From Sanguibacter sp. HDW7 (GTDB taxonomy: Bacteria; Actinomycetota; Actinomycetes; Actinomycetales; Cellulomonadaceae): a DNA stretch of 64,000 nt. Position 1 is the first letter of the stretch; every line of letters begins with the position of its first letter. The notes beneath the pieces are model-generated. The model searched no databases, was not told the origin of the DNA, and worked only from the letters and a program-made list of their open reading frames with translations. The stretch spans positions 2,728,001 through 2,792,000 of the forward strand of contig NZ_CP049862.1 in assembly GCF_011300875.1 (NCBI RefSeq), written 5' to 3'. The translations under genes and the position numbers were made by a program. Of this stretch, positions 53,879 through 62,798 are shown piece by piece.

Positions 53879-55246
53879 GTGGCCATCGACGTCCTCTCCC
53901 GCGCCCCCCGCTCGCACGCCCCCGGCCCCGACGGCCTGTGGCGCAACTGGTCGGGCTCCGTCACGTGCCGCCCGACAGCCTTCGTCGAGCCGTCCGACGC
54001 GGACGACGTCGCCCGGCACGTCGGGCAGGCGGTGGCCGACGGCCGCGGGGTGCGCGTCGTCGGCGGCGGGCACTCCTTCACGCCGCTCGTCGCGACGGAC
54101 GGGGTCCTGCTGGGGCTCGACCGGCTCGCTTTCGTCGACGAGCCCGTGCCGCTCGCGGTGCCTGAGGGCCGCGCGACGCACACGGTGCGCGTCGGCGCGG
54201 GACTGCGGCTGCACGACCTCAACCTCGCGCTCACGCGGCTCGGCCTCGCGATGGGCAACCTCGGCGACATCGACCACCAGAGCGTCGCGGGTGCGATCTC
54301 GACGGGCACGCACGGCACGGGCGGCGTCGCGGCGGGCCTGTCGACGCAGGTGCGGGGTGTCGAGCTCGTCCTCGCCGACGGCACGCGCGTCACCGCGTCC
54401 CAGACCGAGCGGCCCGAGCTCTTCGAGTCCGCGCGCCTCGGTCTCGGCACGCTCGGCGTCCTCACGGCGGTGACGCTTGCCGTCGAGCCCGCCTACGTCC
54501 TCGAGGCGGTCGAGGAGCCGTGGCCCCTCGACCGTGTGCTCGACGGGCTCGAGGACCTGCTCGCCGCGAACGAGCACGTCGAGTTCTACTGGTTCCCCCA
54601 CACGCGCCGCGCCCTCACCAAGCGCAACAACCGGCGTCCCGTGTCCGACACCCCGCTCGGGCGCGTGCGCGGGCTCGTCGACGACGAGCTGCTCTCCAAC
54701 GGCCTCTTCGAGGTCGTCAACCGCGTCGGCCGCCTCGCGCCGCGCGCGATCCCCCGACTCAACGCGGTGAGCGCCCGCGCGCTCGGCGCGCGCCGCTTCA
54801 CGGCGCCGTCGCACGAGGTGTACGTCTCGCCGCGGCGCGTGCGCTTCCGCGAGTCCGAGTGGGCCGTCCCCCACGAGGTGCTACTGCCGGTCCTCGCCGA
54901 GATCGACGCGTGGATCGAGTCGTCGGGCGAGACCGTCTCGTTCCCCATGGAGGTGCGCTTCGCGGCGCCCGACGACGTGTGGCTCTCGACCGCTCACGGC
55001 CGGCGCACCGCGTACGTCGCCGTCCACCAGTTCTGGCGGACCGACCCCACGCGGCTCTTCGCGGCCGTGCAGCGGATCATGGTCGCGCACGGCGGCCGAC
55101 CGCACTGGGGCAAGGAGCACGCCGCCGGCATCGAGCACCTCCGGAGCGTCTACCCGCGGCTCGGCGACTTCCTCGACGTGCGTGCGGGCGTCGACCCCGA
55201 CGGCGTCTTCCTCAACGCGCACGTGCGGCAGGTGCTCGGACTGTGA
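53879..55246 (+). CDS. FAD-linked sugar-lactone oxidase/dehydrogenase
   Basis: A VAO-family flavoprotein, 455 residues, of the L-gulono-1,4-lactone/D-arabinono-1,4-lactone oxidase group. The PP-loop VRVVGGGHSFTPLVATDG binds FAD. AMGNLGDIDHQSVAGAISTG and THGTGGVAAG follow. The C-terminal ALO domain contains VEFYWFPHTRRAL, SFPMEVRFAAPDD and HWGKEHAAG. It resembles the mycobacterial gulonolactone dehydrogenase. GTG 53879 lies 5 nt after GATAGT, a leaderless start. YjbR-type gene overlaps its end by GTGA. Confidence 0.88.
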   Translation: MAIDVLSRAPRSHAPGPDGLWRNWSGSVTCRPTAFVEPSDADDVARHVGQAVADGRGVRVVGGGHSFTPLVATDGVLLGLDRLAFVDEPVPLAVPEGRATHTVRVGAGLRLHDLNLALTRLGLAMGNLGDIDHQSVAGAISTGTHGTGGVAAGLSTQVRGVELVLADGTRVTASQTERPELFESARLGLGTLGVLTAVTLAVEPAYVLEAVEEPWPLDRVLDGLEDLLAANEHVEFYWFPHTRRALTKRNNRRPVSDTPLGRVRGLVDDELLSNGLFEVVNRVGRLAPRAIPRLNAVSARALGARRFTAPSHEVYVSPRRVRFRESEWAVPHEVLLPVLAEIDAWIESSGETVSFPMEVRFAAPDDVWLSTAHGRRTAYVAVHQFWRTDPTRLFAAVQRIMVAHGGRPHWGKEHAAGIEHLRSVYPRLGDFLDVRAGVDPDGVFLNAHVRQVLGL

Positions 55247-55635
55247 GCCCCGACGCCGGGCCAGGTCCGTCCGTCCGCGCGCTGCGGGAGCTCGCGCTCG
55301 CGCTGCCCGACGCCCGCAGCGACTTCCCCTTCGGGCCCGACGCCGAGGCGTTCCGCATCCACGGCCGCATGTTCGCCCTGCTCTCGAGCTCGCCCCGGGT
55401 GAGCGAGGAGCACGCGTTCGTCAACCTCAAGGTGGAGCCCGTGCTCGTCGACGGCCTCGTCGCGGCGCACGACGACGTCCTGCCCGGCTGGCACATGAAC
55501 AAGCGGCACTGGGTGTCGCTCGTCCTCCACGACGACCTCGACCCCGAGCTGCTCGGGCAGCTCCTCGAGGACTCCTACGACCTCGTCGTCGCGAAGCTGC
55601 CGCTCGCGCTGCGGCCCCTCACGCACCGCGGCTGA
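55243..55635 (+). CDS. YjbR/MmcQ-family DNA-binding protein
   Basis: A 130-residue CyaY-like fold protein of the MmcQ/YjbR family: LALALPDARSDFPFGPDAEA, FRIHGRMFALLSS, VNLKVEPVLVDGL and the conserved PGWHMNKRHWVSLVL, ending LLEDSYDLVVAKLP. The family is thought to bind DNA, with uncertain biology. GTG 55243 overlaps the oxidase stop. Confidence 0.88.
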   Translation: MSPDAGPGPSVRALRELALALPDARSDFPFGPDAEAFRIHGRMFALLSSSPRVSEEHAFVNLKVEPVLVDGLVAAHDDVLPGWHMNKRHWVSLVLHDDLDPELLGQLLEDSYDLVVAKLPLALRPLTHRG

Positions 55636-55656
55636 GCCCGGGCGTCGGCCGCCCGC

Positions 55657-56547
55657 TCAGCCCTCGTCGGGCTGGATGAAGTCCGCGCCCGTCACCCAGC
55701 GCAGCCCCGAGAACGCGTCGTGCGCGATCGACAGCTCGACGAGCGAGCCGCTCTCCGTGAAGCGCCCGTAGCAGGACTCGGCCGTGCTGCCGTGCGTCGC
55801 CGCACGGCAGCCGTCCCACACGACACCCGTCGGCGGGTCACCGTCGAACCGCTCACGAACCTGCGTCGCGGCGTAGAACCCGACGTCGTACAGCCGCGCC
55901 TCCACCCACGCGTCGAACACGCAGCGCCCCGCGGACTCGGCCGTCACCGACGCGGGTGTGCCCGGGCAGCCCGGCGCGAGCTCCGCGGCAGGATCGGCGC
56001 CGAGCGTCCGGACGCGCTCGAGAGCGGACGCACCGCCGCCCTCGTCGGGGTTCCGCAGCAGCGCGTCGGCGTCGCCGCGCGTGAGGATCGCAGCGTTCGG
56101 TCGGTCACCGCACGCGAGCACGTACTCCGGCTCCATGTCGTTGTCACCGGCGAGGCCGGGCAGGAGCGCCAGCACGACCCGCGCGCCCTCGGCCGTCGCG
56201 TAGCCGAACGCGCGCGTCGCGCCAGCCGTCTCCGTGGCCGTGAGCTCGACGGGATCGGTCACGGTGAGGCTGCACGCCTCCGCGGCGAGCGCGCGTGCCG
56301 CACAGTCCTCGTCGACGAGGAACGTGTTGCGGGCGGCCGCGTCCTCGTCCTCCGCGATGACCGGACAGTCGAGCGGCGTGCGGTCGCCCGTCGTGAAGTG
56401 CGGCAGAGTCATCGGGGTCGTCGTCGACGGGGCGGGCGTCGTCGACGACGGGCCGGAGGGGCTCCCCGCAGGGTCCGCACACCCGACGAGCGCGCTCGCC
56501 GCGGCCGCGAACGCAATCGCGAGGAACGTCGCGCGACGGCGGAGCAT
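55657..56547 (-). CDS. Putative lipoprotein with paired cysteines
   Basis: A 296-residue lipoprotein. The signal peptide ends in the lipobox SALVGC (Cys at about 23), followed by a Ser/Thr/Pro-rich spacer. The extracellular domain has at least six further Cys (LDCPVIAED, EDCAARALAAEACSLTV, ACGDRPNAA, PGCPGTPAS, GRCVFDAW, DGCRAATHG, ESCYGRF), so it is probably disulfide-rich. I do not recognise the family. GGGAGG precedes ATG 56547. Confidence 0.75.
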   Translation of the reverse strand: MLRRRATFLAIAFAAAASALVGCADPAGSPSGPSSTTPAPSTTTPMTLPHFTTGDRTPLDCPVIAEDEDAAARNTFLVDEDCAARALAAEACSLTVTDPVELTATETAGATRAFGYATAEGARVVLALLPGLAGDNDMEPEYVLACGDRPNAAILTRGDADALLRNPDEGGGASALERVRTLGADPAAELAPGCPGTPASVTAESAGRCVFDAWVEARLYDVGFYAATQVRERFDGDPPTGVVWDGCRAATHGSTAESCYGRFTESGSLVELSIAHDAFSGLRWVTGADFIQPDEG

Positions 56548-56639
56548 GGCAACCTCCCGCGGAGACGGCTCCCGGACACCCTCGCCCGGTGCCCCGAGCC
56601 TAGACCCGGCGCCGGTGGCCGGACAACGAGGGCACAGCC

Positions 56640-56822
56640 CTAGTCGACGCTACGGTTCCGGCCCGGACGCAGCGAGAACGACAGGAGGATCGTCGCACCG
56701 ACGATCGCAGAGACCGTCGTCAGCATGTCCGAGCCCCACGGCCGGACGATCTCGCGGTACGCGAGGTAGAGCAGGCCCACGCCGCCCACGAACGCCACGA
56801 TCCTTGGTCCGAGTCCCTGCAC
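56640..56822 (-). CDS. Small two-TM membrane protein
   Basis: A 60-residue hydrophobic protein with two spans (IVAFVGGVGLLYLAYREIV, then VSAIVGATILLSFSL) and a basic C-terminus. GGGGGAGG stands 4 nt before GTG 56822, a strong ribosome site that supports a real gene. It has no known family. It lies between the lipoprotein and ispF on the same strand. Confidence 0.55.
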   Translation of the reverse strand: MQGLGPRIVAFVGGVGLLYLAYREIVRPWGSDMLTTVSAIVGATILLSFSLRPGRNRSVD

Positions 56823-56912
56823 GCGTCCTCCCCCGTCGGCACCGCTGTCCCGTGCATCCTGCCCGACGCTCGTAGCCTCCGCACGTCGGGGCGCCCACGG
56901 CGCCGGGAGCCC

Positions 56913-57422
56913 TCAGACGGCGACGACGAGCGCCGTCGCGACCGCGAGGATTCCCTCGCCCCTGCCGGTGAACCCGAGACCGTCCGTCGTCGTCGCGCTC
57001 ACCGTCACGGGAGCGCCGCACGCCTCCGTGAGCGCCGCCGCCGCCTCGGCACGGCGCGGGCCCAGGCGCGGACGGTTGCCGACGACCTGAACCGCGACGT
57101 TGCCGATCTCGAAGCCCGCGGCCCGCACGCGTCGCGCGGCCTCGGCGAGCAGCACCGTGCCCGCCGCGCCCGCCCACTCCGGCTCGGAGGTCCCGAAGTT
57201 CGAGCCCAGGTCGCCCAGGCCCGACGCCGAGAACAACGCGTCCGCGGCCGCGTGCGCGGCGGCGTCCGCGTCCGAGTGACCTGCGAGGGGCCGCTCGCCC
57301 GGCCAGCTGAGGCCCGCGAGCGCGAGGTCGCGCGTGTCGTCGTCGGCCGCCCAGGCGTGGACGTCGACGCCGATGCCCGTGCGCGGCAGCGGGAACCCGC
57401 GACGTGCGTCGTCGGTGGTCAT
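56913..57422 (-). CDS. ispF: 2-C-methyl-D-erythritol 2,4-cyclodiphosphate synthase
   Basis: Fifth enzyme of the MEP isoprenoid pathway; 169 residues. Zinc ligands in GIGVDVHAW (Asp, His) and [20 protein letters not shown] (His-Ser-Asp). [17 protein letters not shown], a CDP-binding [12 protein letters not shown], and [15 protein letters not shown] complete the fold. ATG overlaps the ispD stop by 4 nt, so the two are one operon. Confidence 0.95.
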   Translation of the reverse strand: MTTDDARRGFPLPRTGIGVDVHAWAADDDTRDLALAGLSWPGERPLAGHSDADAAAHAAADALFSASGLGDLGSNFGTSEPEWAGAAGTVLLAEAARRVRAAGFEIGNVAVQVVGNRPRLGPRRAEAAAALTEACGAPVTVSATTTDGLGFTGRGEGILAVATALVVAV

Positions 57423-58207
57423 GGGGTGGTCTCCTCGTCGTGCGTGGGAACGGGGGTCTGCTCCGCGAGGAGCAGGCTCGCGAGCGCAATGTCGCGGCGC
57501 GTCGTGATCTTCAGCGCGAGGTCGTCGCCCTGCACAGCGTGCACCCGGTGCCCGGCGCGCTCGACGAGCGTCGCGTCGTCGGTCGCAGCCGTCGCCTCGT
57601 CGGAGCCGTCGACGCCCGCCGCGCGGGAGGCGGCGTGCGCGGCGTCGAGCGTCGCCCGGTCGAAACCCTGCGGGGTCTGGACGATGCCGAGCCCCGTCCG
57701 AGGCGTCGCGCCGAGCGCCGGCGTGCCGCCGTCGGGCAGCCGGCCACCGACGAAGGCGCCGTCGACGACGGTCTGGAGGGAGTCGACGACGGGCACGAGC
57801 GGCGTCACGGCGACGTGCCCGGCGGCGACGGCGCGCGCGACGCGCGCGACCACTGCGGGCGGTGTGAGGGCACGGGCCGCGTCATGGACGAGCACCGTGC
57901 CGTCGCCCGGTGGCAGCGCCGCGAGGCCCGCGGCGACCGATGCCTGACGGCTCGCCCCGCCCCGGACGACGGTGACGTCGGGCAGGGTTCCGTCGGGGAG
58001 CCGCAGCCCGACGAGCGCCGCGCGCACGTCCTCGACATGAGCGGCCGGAGCCGTGACGACGAGCGTCGTCACCTCGCCCGACGCGAGCAGACGTCGCGCG
58101 GCGTGGACGAGCAGGGGGACGTCGTCGAGCGGGACGAGGGCCTTGGGGAGCGTCGACCCGAGGCGGGAGCCGGAGCCGGCGGCCGTGAGGATCGCGGAGC
58201 GGAGCAT
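57419..58207 (-). CDS. ispD: 2-C-methyl-D-erythritol 4-phosphate cytidylyltransferase
   Basis: Third step of the MEP pathway, joining CTP and MEP. The 262 residues have the CTP-binding [63 protein letters not shown] and [18 protein letters not shown]. The C-terminal 20 residues are a variable tail. The pathway partner ispF follows with a 4 nt overlap. carD lies upstream, separated by the repeat doublet and the carD terminator. Confidence 0.94.
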   Translation of the reverse strand: MLRSAILTAAGSGSRLGSTLPKALVPLDDVPLLVHAARRLLASGEVTTLVVTAPAAHVEDVRAALVGLRLPDGTLPDVTVVRGGASRQASVAAGLAALPPGDGTVLVHDAARALTPPAVVARVARAVAAGHVAVTPLVPVVDSLQTVVDGAFVGGRLPDGGTPALGATPRTGLGIVQTPQGFDRATLDAAHAASRAAGVDGSDEATAATDDATLVERAGHRVHAVQGDDLALKITTRRDIALASLLLAEQTPVPTHDEETTP

Positions 58208-58240
58208 GCCCCGAACCTACCGCCCCGCCCAGCTCTCCCC

Positions 58241-58290
58241 GACTCGTAGCGCTCCTGCACACGCCGGAGCGTGCAGGAGCGCTACGAGTC
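58241..58290. repeat. Palindromic intergenic repeat, copy C (perfect)
   Basis: Arms GACTCGTAGCGCTCCTGCAC (58241-58260) and its exact reverse complement (58271-58290) flank a 10 nt loop. The arm is the same sequence as in copies A and B, 38 kb away. It lies 33 nt upstream of ispD (minus strand), between ispD and the carD terminator. Confidence 0.85.
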
Positions 58291-58303
58291 GAGAAGCTGG
58301 AGC

Positions 58304-58352
58304 GACTCGTAGGGCTCCAGCACCATCGAACCGTGCTCCGGACCTACGGGTC
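58304..58352. repeat. Palindromic intergenic repeat, copy D (degenerate)
   Basis: Left arm GACTCGTAGGGCTCCAGCAC (58304-58323) differs from copy C at two positions. The right arm (58333-58352, ending CTACGGGTC) is more diverged. It begins 13 nt after copy C, giving a doublet of the same order (perfect, then degenerate) as copies A and B. Confidence 0.7.
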
Positions 58353-58372
58353 GCGGAGGGGACCGCCTCGAC

Positions 58373-58411
58373 GGAAGGAGCCCCGCACCGGGACGGTACG
58401 GGGCTCCTTCC
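58373..58411. terminator. carD terminator
   Basis: GGAAGGAGCCCCG (58373-58385) pairs with CGGGGCTCCTTCC (58399-58411). An inner ACCG-GGA-CGGT stem sits within. It starts 19 nt after the carD stop on the minus strand. Confidence 0.85.
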
Positions 58412-58429
58412 GAGCATGCGAGGCGCGCG

Positions 58430-58912
58430 TCAGGACGCGAGCACCTCGTCGAGGATGGCCTCGGCCTTCTCCTCCTCGGTGTGCTCGGCAAGAGCGAGCT
58501 CCGAGACGAGGATCTGGCGCGCCTTCGAGAGCATGCGCTTCTCGCCGGCCGAGAGGCCCCTGTCGGCGTCGCGGCGCGAGAGGTCACGGACGACCTCTGC
58601 CACCTTGATGACGTCACCCGACGCGAGCTTCTCGAGGTTGGCCTTGTAGCGGCGGGACCAGTTGGTCGGCTCCTCGGTGTAGGGCGCACGGAGCACCTCG
58701 AACACCTTGTCGAGCCCCTGCTGGTCGACGACGTCGCGGACACCCACGAGGTCGACGTTCTCTGCAGGGACCTCGATCGTCAGGTCGCCCTGGGCGACCT
58801 TGAGCTTGAGGTAGACCTTGTCCTCTCCCTTGATCGTCCGAGTCTTGATCTCCTCGATCAGCGCAGCACCGTGGTGCGGGTAGACGACGGTCTCCCCCAC
58901 TGAGAAAGTCAT
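58430..58912 (-). CDS. carD: CarD-type RNA polymerase-binding regulator
   Basis: A global regulator that binds RNA polymerase beta subunit and stabilises open promoter complexes, notably at rRNA promoters. The 160 residues have the RNAP-interacting Tudor-like domain ([38 protein letters not shown]) and the helical DNA-binding domain ([36 protein letters not shown]), where a Trp contacts the -10 region. AAAGGGG precedes ATG 58912. It is a single-gene unit, essential in mycobacteria. Confidence 0.95.
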   Translation of the reverse strand: MTFSVGETVVYPHHGAALIEEIKTRTIKGEDKVYLKLKVAQGDLTIEVPAENVDLVGVRDVVDQQGLDKVFEVLRAPYTEEPTNWSRRYKANLEKLASGDVIKVAEVVRDLSRRDADRGLSAGEKRMLSKARQILVSELALAEHTEEEKAEAILDEVLAS

Positions 58913-59129
58913 TGGATTGGATCCCCTTTCGCGGACAACCATCTTACCACGAAAAAGGGCGGAATCACGGGGGCCGTCCGGCCTCGTGCACGCTCCGTGG
59001 ACATGGCCCGGCGCTCCGACCACCGTCGTAGCACTAGGGTTGGACCGGGACACCCCTACCACACGACCACCGCGACCTCCTGGGACCCACGTCCGGAGCG
59101 CACCGCGGAACGAGCATCCAGGAGCACAC

Positions 59130-59591
59130 GTGAACCGCCTGCAGACCCGCACCGGCCGCGGGGCCGCCGCCGCCCTCTCCCTCGCTGTCGTCGCGGGCCT
59201 CGCCGCCTGCTCGCCCATCACGACGCACCGCCCGTACGCAGCGTCCGACGGCATCCGTGTCGATGTCGCCTCGGGCGTCACCGTCGAGAACCTTCTCGTG
59301 CTCACGTCGGCGAAGGGCGCCCCCGGTGCCGTCCAGGCCGGCCTCGTCAACGCCACCGCCGCCGACGTCACGATCGCGATCGACACGCTCCGCTTCGACG
59401 TCCCCGCCGGCTCCACCGTCATCCTCGGCGGCGAGTCCGGCGAGACCGCGAGCCTCGCCGCCGTCGACGTCGCGCCCGGCGCCGTCCTGCGCGTCGCCGT
59501 CGGCACCCCGGACGACGCGACGCAGGTCCCCGTGCCCGTCCTCGACGGATCGCACGCCGACTACGCGCCGTACGTGCCCGCCGCGTCCTGA
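59130..59591 (+). CDS. Small lipoprotein upstream of the pst operon
   Basis: A 153-residue lipoprotein: signal peptide with [16 protein letters not shown] (lipobox LAAC), then a domain rich in Val and Thr ([60 protein letters not shown]). It may be a beta-sandwich. AGGAG at 59120 stands 5 nt before GTG 59130. A -10-like TAGGGT is near 59034. Function unknown. Convergent with pstB. Confidence 0.78.
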   Translation: MNRLQTRTGRGAAAALSLAVVAGLAACSPITTHRPYAASDGIRVDVASGVTVENLLVLTSAKGAPGAVQAGLVNATAADVTIAIDTLRFDVPAGSTVILGGESGETASLAAVDVAPGAVLRVAVGTPDDATQVPVPVLDGSHADYAPYVPAAS

Positions 59592-59605
59592 CGCTCCCGC
59601 GAACG

Positions 59606-59648
59606 ACGCACGAGCCCCGGCACCCTGAGGGTGCCGGGGCTCGTGCGT
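59606..59648. terminator. Perfect 20-bp hairpin after the lipoprotein gene
   Basis: ACGCACGAGCCCCGGCACCC (59606-59625) pairs without mismatch with 59629-59648 around TGA. It ends the small lipoprotein transcript and faces the pst operon terminator. Confidence 0.85.
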
Positions 59649-59704
59649 TCCTAGGTCCCGCCTGCCGCGACCGTGGACGGCGACCGCGACGGACCGGACG
59701 ACGC

Positions 59705-59728
59705 CCGGCCGCGATGGGGTACGGCCGG
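59705..59728. terminator. Hairpin downstream of pstB
   Basis: CCGGCCG (59705-59711) pairs with CGGCCGG (59722-59728) around a 10 nt loop, 23 nt after the pstB stop on the minus strand. It is weaker than the facing hairpin. Confidence 0.5.
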
Positions 59729-59750
59729 ACGTCGCCAGGTCATGCGGGAC

Positions 59751-60530
59751 TCACCCGAAGCGGCCCGAGATGTAGTCCTCCGTCGCGGGGACGGACGGCG
59801 ACGAGAACATCGTCGGCGTGTCCGCCATCTCGATGAGCCTGCCCGGCTGCCCCGTGCCCGCGATGTTGAAGAACGCCGTGCGGTCCGAGACGCGCGCCGC
59901 CTGCTGCATGTTGTGGGTGACGATGACGATCGTGTAGTCGTTCTTCAGCTCGCTCATGAGGTCCTCGATCGCGAGCGTCGAGATCGGGTCGAGCGCGGAG
60001 CACGGCTCGTCCATGAGGAGCACCTGCGGCTCGACCGCGATCGCACGCGCGATGCACAGGCGCTGCTGCTGGCCGCCCGAGAGCGACGAGCCCGGCTTGT
60101 CGAGACGGTCCTTCACCTCGTTCCAGAGGTTCGCGCCACGCAGCGAGCGCTCGACCGTGTCGGCCGCTTCCGAGCGCGAGATCCGCTTGTTGTTGAGGCG
60201 GACGCCCGCGAGGACGTTGTCCGCGATCGACATCGTCGGGAACGGGTTGGGGCGCTGGAAGACCATGCCGACCTGGCGGCGGACCTGCACCGGGTCGACC
60301 TCGGACGCGTAGAGGTCCTGGCCGTCCATGACGGCGCGCCCCTCGACGCGCGCGCCCGGGATGACCTCGTGCATGCGGTTGAGCGTGCGGAGGAACGTCG
60401 ACTTGCCGCAGCCCGACGGGCCGATGAGGGCGGTGACCGAGCGAGGCTCGATCGCCATCGACACGCCCTCGACCGCGAGGAAGTCTCCGTAGTAGACGTC
60501 GAGGTTCTCGACGTCGATGCGCTTGGACAT
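59751..60530 (-). CDS. pstB: Phosphate ABC transporter ATPase
   Basis: ATP-binding subunit of the high-affinity phosphate importer; 259 residues. Walker [34 protein letters not shown] (Q-loop), signature [17 protein letters not shown], Walker [21 protein letters not shown] and the H-loop [13 protein letters not shown]. It follows pstA across 21 nt on the same strand, the last gene of pstSCAB. No phoU follows in this window. Confidence 0.97.
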   Translation of the reverse strand: MSKRIDVENLDVYYGDFLAVEGVSMAIEPRSVTALIGPSGCGKSTFLRTLNRMHEVIPGARVEGRAVMDGQDLYASEVDPVQVRRQVGMVFQRPNPFPTMSIADNVLAGVRLNNKRISRSEAADTVERSLRGANLWNEVKDRLDKPGSSLSGGQQQRLCIARAIAVEPQVLLMDEPCSALDPISTLAIEDLMSELKNDYTIVIVTHNMQQAARVSDRTAFFNIAGTGQPGRLIEMADTPTMFSSPSVPATEDYISGRFG

Positions 60531-60551
60531 GGGAGGAGGCCTTTCGGTGGC

Positions 60552-61610
60552 TCAGCGGCCGGTCTTGGGGCTGAACGCCCGCGAGATGCCACGCGCCACG
60601 AGGTTGAGGAGCATGACGATGAGGATGAGGGTGAGGGCTGCGGCCCAGGCACGGTCGACGCCCACGCCGCCCTGCTGGTACTGCGAGTACGCGAACACCG
60701 GCAGCGTGGCCATGCGCCCCTCGAAGACGTCCCAGTTGGTGCGCGTGATCATGCCGACCGTGATGAGCAGCGGCGCCGTCTCGCCGATGACCCGGGCGAT
60801 CGCGAGCATGACGCCCGTGACGATGCCGGCGACCGACGTCCGCAGGACGACCTTGAGGATCGTCAGCCACTTCGGCACGCCGAGCGCGTACGACGCCTCA
60901 CGGAGCTCGTTCGGCACGAGGCGCAGCATCTCCTCGACGGACCGGATGACGACGGGCGTCATGAGGACCGCGAGCGCGACCGCCCCCATGAGCCCCGAGC
61001 GGTATGCAGGGCCCATGACGAGCGTGAAGAGCGCGAACGCGAAGAGGCCGGCGACGATCGACGGGATGCCCGTCATGACGTCGACGAAGAACGTGATGCC
61101 CTTGGCGAGCGGGCCGCGCCCGTACTCGACGAGGTAGATCGCGGTGAGCAGGCCGATCGGCACCGAGATGAGCGTCGCGGTGAGCGTCACCATGAGCGTG
61201 CCGACGATCGCGTGCGCAACGCCGCCCGACGTCATGTCGCCGAAGATGCCGACCATGTCAGTCGTGAGGAACGTGCCCGAGAAGAGGACGAGGCCGCGCG
61301 AGCCGACCGTCCACAGCAGCGAGACGAGAGGGACGAGCGCCAGCAGGAACGCGACCGTGACGAGCGTCGTCGCGAGCCGGTCCTTCGCGCGGCGCGGACC
61401 CTCGACGTAGCGGGACGCCGCCGTGAGCGCGATCGCGTGGAGCAGGGCGGTGAGCGCGGCGACCGTCGTCGGCGTCGGCTCGCCCGTGAGGGCGAGCCCG
61501 CCCCCGGCGACGAGCGCCGAGCCTGCGAGCGAGGCCCACGGCGCCCAGCGCGGCAGACGGTTGCCTGTGAGGGAGAGAGCAGAGCTCGCGGTGGCGGTAG
61601 CGAGGGACAT
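60552..61610 (-). CDS. pstA: Phosphate ABC transporter permease PstA
   Basis: Membrane subunit, 352 residues, with about seven or eight hydrophobic segments and the permease-ATPase contact loop NELREASYALGVPKWLTILK, then IARVIGETAPLLITVG. TGIPSIVAGLFAF is the other PstA hallmark. The first 100 residues form an extra N-terminal region with two or three hydrophobic spans. ATG 61610 shares one base with the pstC stop. Confidence 0.94.
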   Translation of the reverse strand: MSLATATASSALSLTGNRLPRWAPWASLAGSALVAGGGLALTGEPTPTTVAALTALLHAIALTAASRYVEGPRRAKDRLATTLVTVAFLLALVPLVSLLWTVGSRGLVLFSGTFLTTDMVGIFGDMTSGGVAHAIVGTLMVTLTATLISVPIGLLTAIYLVEYGRGPLAKGITFFVDVMTGIPSIVAGLFAFALFTLVMGPAYRSGLMGAVALAVLMTPVVIRSVEEMLRLVPNELREASYALGVPKWLTILKVVLRTSVAGIVTGVMLAIARVIGETAPLLITVGMITRTNWDVFEGRMATLPVFAYSQYQQGGVGVDRAWAAALTLILIVMLLNLVARGISRAFSPKTGR

Positions 61611-62719
61611 CAGTTGGCTCCGGAGAACTCGGCCCGGCGGGCGATGATCCAGCGCGCGACCATGTTGACCGCGAGCGTGATGACGAAGAGCGCGAGGCCC
61701 GTGGCGATGAGCACCGACACCGACAGGCCGGAGGCCTCCGGGAACTTCGCGGCGATGTTCGCCGCGATCGACTGGTGCTGGCCGGGCTTGAGGAGGAAGA
61801 ACGAGAAGAGGTACCCGGGCGAGAGGATCATGAGGACCGCCATCGTCTCGCCGAGCGCGCGGCCCAGGCCGAGCATCGACGCCGAGACGAGTCCCGAGCG
61901 ACCGAACGGCAGGACCGCCATACGGATCGTCTCCCAGCGGGTCGCGCCGAGCGCGAGCGCCGCCTCCTCGTGGAGGACGGGCGTCTGGAAGAACACTTCG
62001 CGCGAGACCGCAGTGATGATGGGGATGATCATCACCGCGAGGACGGTCGCGGCCGCGAGCACGTTGCGCGCGGGCGCCGTGTAGCCGGCGAACAGCGGGA
62101 TGAACCCCAGCGCGTCCGAGAGCCACCGGAAGATCGGGTCGAGCACGGGTGCGAGCCACAGCGCGCCCCACAGGCCGTAGACGACCGACGGGATCGCGGC
62201 GAGCAGGTCGATGACGTACCCGAGCGCCTGTGCGGCGCGGCGCGGCGCATAGTGCGTGATGAACAGCGCGATGCCGAGCGACAGCGGCACCGCGAGCGCG
62301 AGCGCGAGGAGCGCCGAGAGCAGCGTGCCGAAGACGAGCGGGCCCACGTACGTGAGCAGCGACTGACCGTTCATCCAGGAGATCTTCGCGAGCTCGTCAG
62401 GGCTCGCCGTGAGCGCGGGCCACGCCCGCATGACGAGGAAGCCTGCGACGGCCGCGAGGACGACGAGGATGAGCACACCCGTCGCGCCCGAGACGCCCTT
62501 GAAGATCTTGTCGGCGACGCGCGAGGCGCCGCTCGCGCGCAGGGAGACCGCGGGTGCGGCCGCCTGAGCGGGGTTCGGGACCCGGCGGTCCACGTCCGTG
62601 GGCCCGGGCGCTGCCCAGGCCGAGCTGTCGTCGTGCATGTCCTCGTCCATCGTCGCGTCGTACGTGCGGCGGCCGTCCGCCGGCACCCCTGCGGGGGTGC
62701 CGGCGGCGGCGGTCGTCAT
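61610..62719 (-). CDS. pstC: Phosphate ABC transporter permease PstC
   Basis: Membrane permease partner of PstA, 369 residues. Signatures: IDLLAAIPSVVYGLWGALWL, the EAA-type loop HEEAALALGATRWETIRMAV and GRALGETMAVLMILSP. A 70-residue hydrophilic N-terminus precedes the first TM. I chose ATG 62719 because third-position G/C is coding-like from there but not further upstream. A GTG at 62794 would add 25 residues. The 79 nt gap to pstS contains short GC hairpins. Confidence 0.9.
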   Translation of the reverse strand: MTTAAAGTPAGVPADGRRTYDATMDEDMHDDSSAWAAPGPTDVDRRVPNPAQAAAPAVSLRASGASRVADKIFKGVSGATGVLILVVLAAVAGFLVMRAWPALTASPDELAKISWMNGQSLLTYVGPLVFGTLLSALLALALAVPLSLGIALFITHYAPRRAAQALGYVIDLLAAIPSVVYGLWGALWLAPVLDPIFRWLSDALGFIPLFAGYTAPARNVLAAATVLAVMIIPIITAVSREVFFQTPVLHEEAALALGATRWETIRMAVLPFGRSGLVSASMLGLGRALGETMAVLMILSPGYLFSFFLLKPGQHQSIAANIAAKFPEASGLSVSVLIATGLALFVITLAVNMVARWIIARRAEFSGAN

Positions 62720-62798
62720 GGCCCCGCGAGGGGCCTGCCCACCGTCCTCGACGGCGGCGTCCGGGAGTGGTCCGCCCGGGAGGGGGGTGGGCACGGGG
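62720..62798 (-). promoter_or_regulatory. pstS-pstC junction with small hairpin
   Basis: GGCCCC-GCGA-GGGGCC (62720-62735) lies directly before the chosen pstC ATG. Intergenic hairpins after pstS are common and can stabilise pstS mRNA or reduce pstC-A-B expression relative to the binding protein. The role here is inference. Confidence 0.4.

Noticed and set aside
59673-62084. An 803-residue plus-strand ORF opposite pstB, pstA and pstC
   Set aside because: Low-complexity Arg/Asp-rich shadow of the pst operon. The minus-strand products carry complete ABC transporter motifs.
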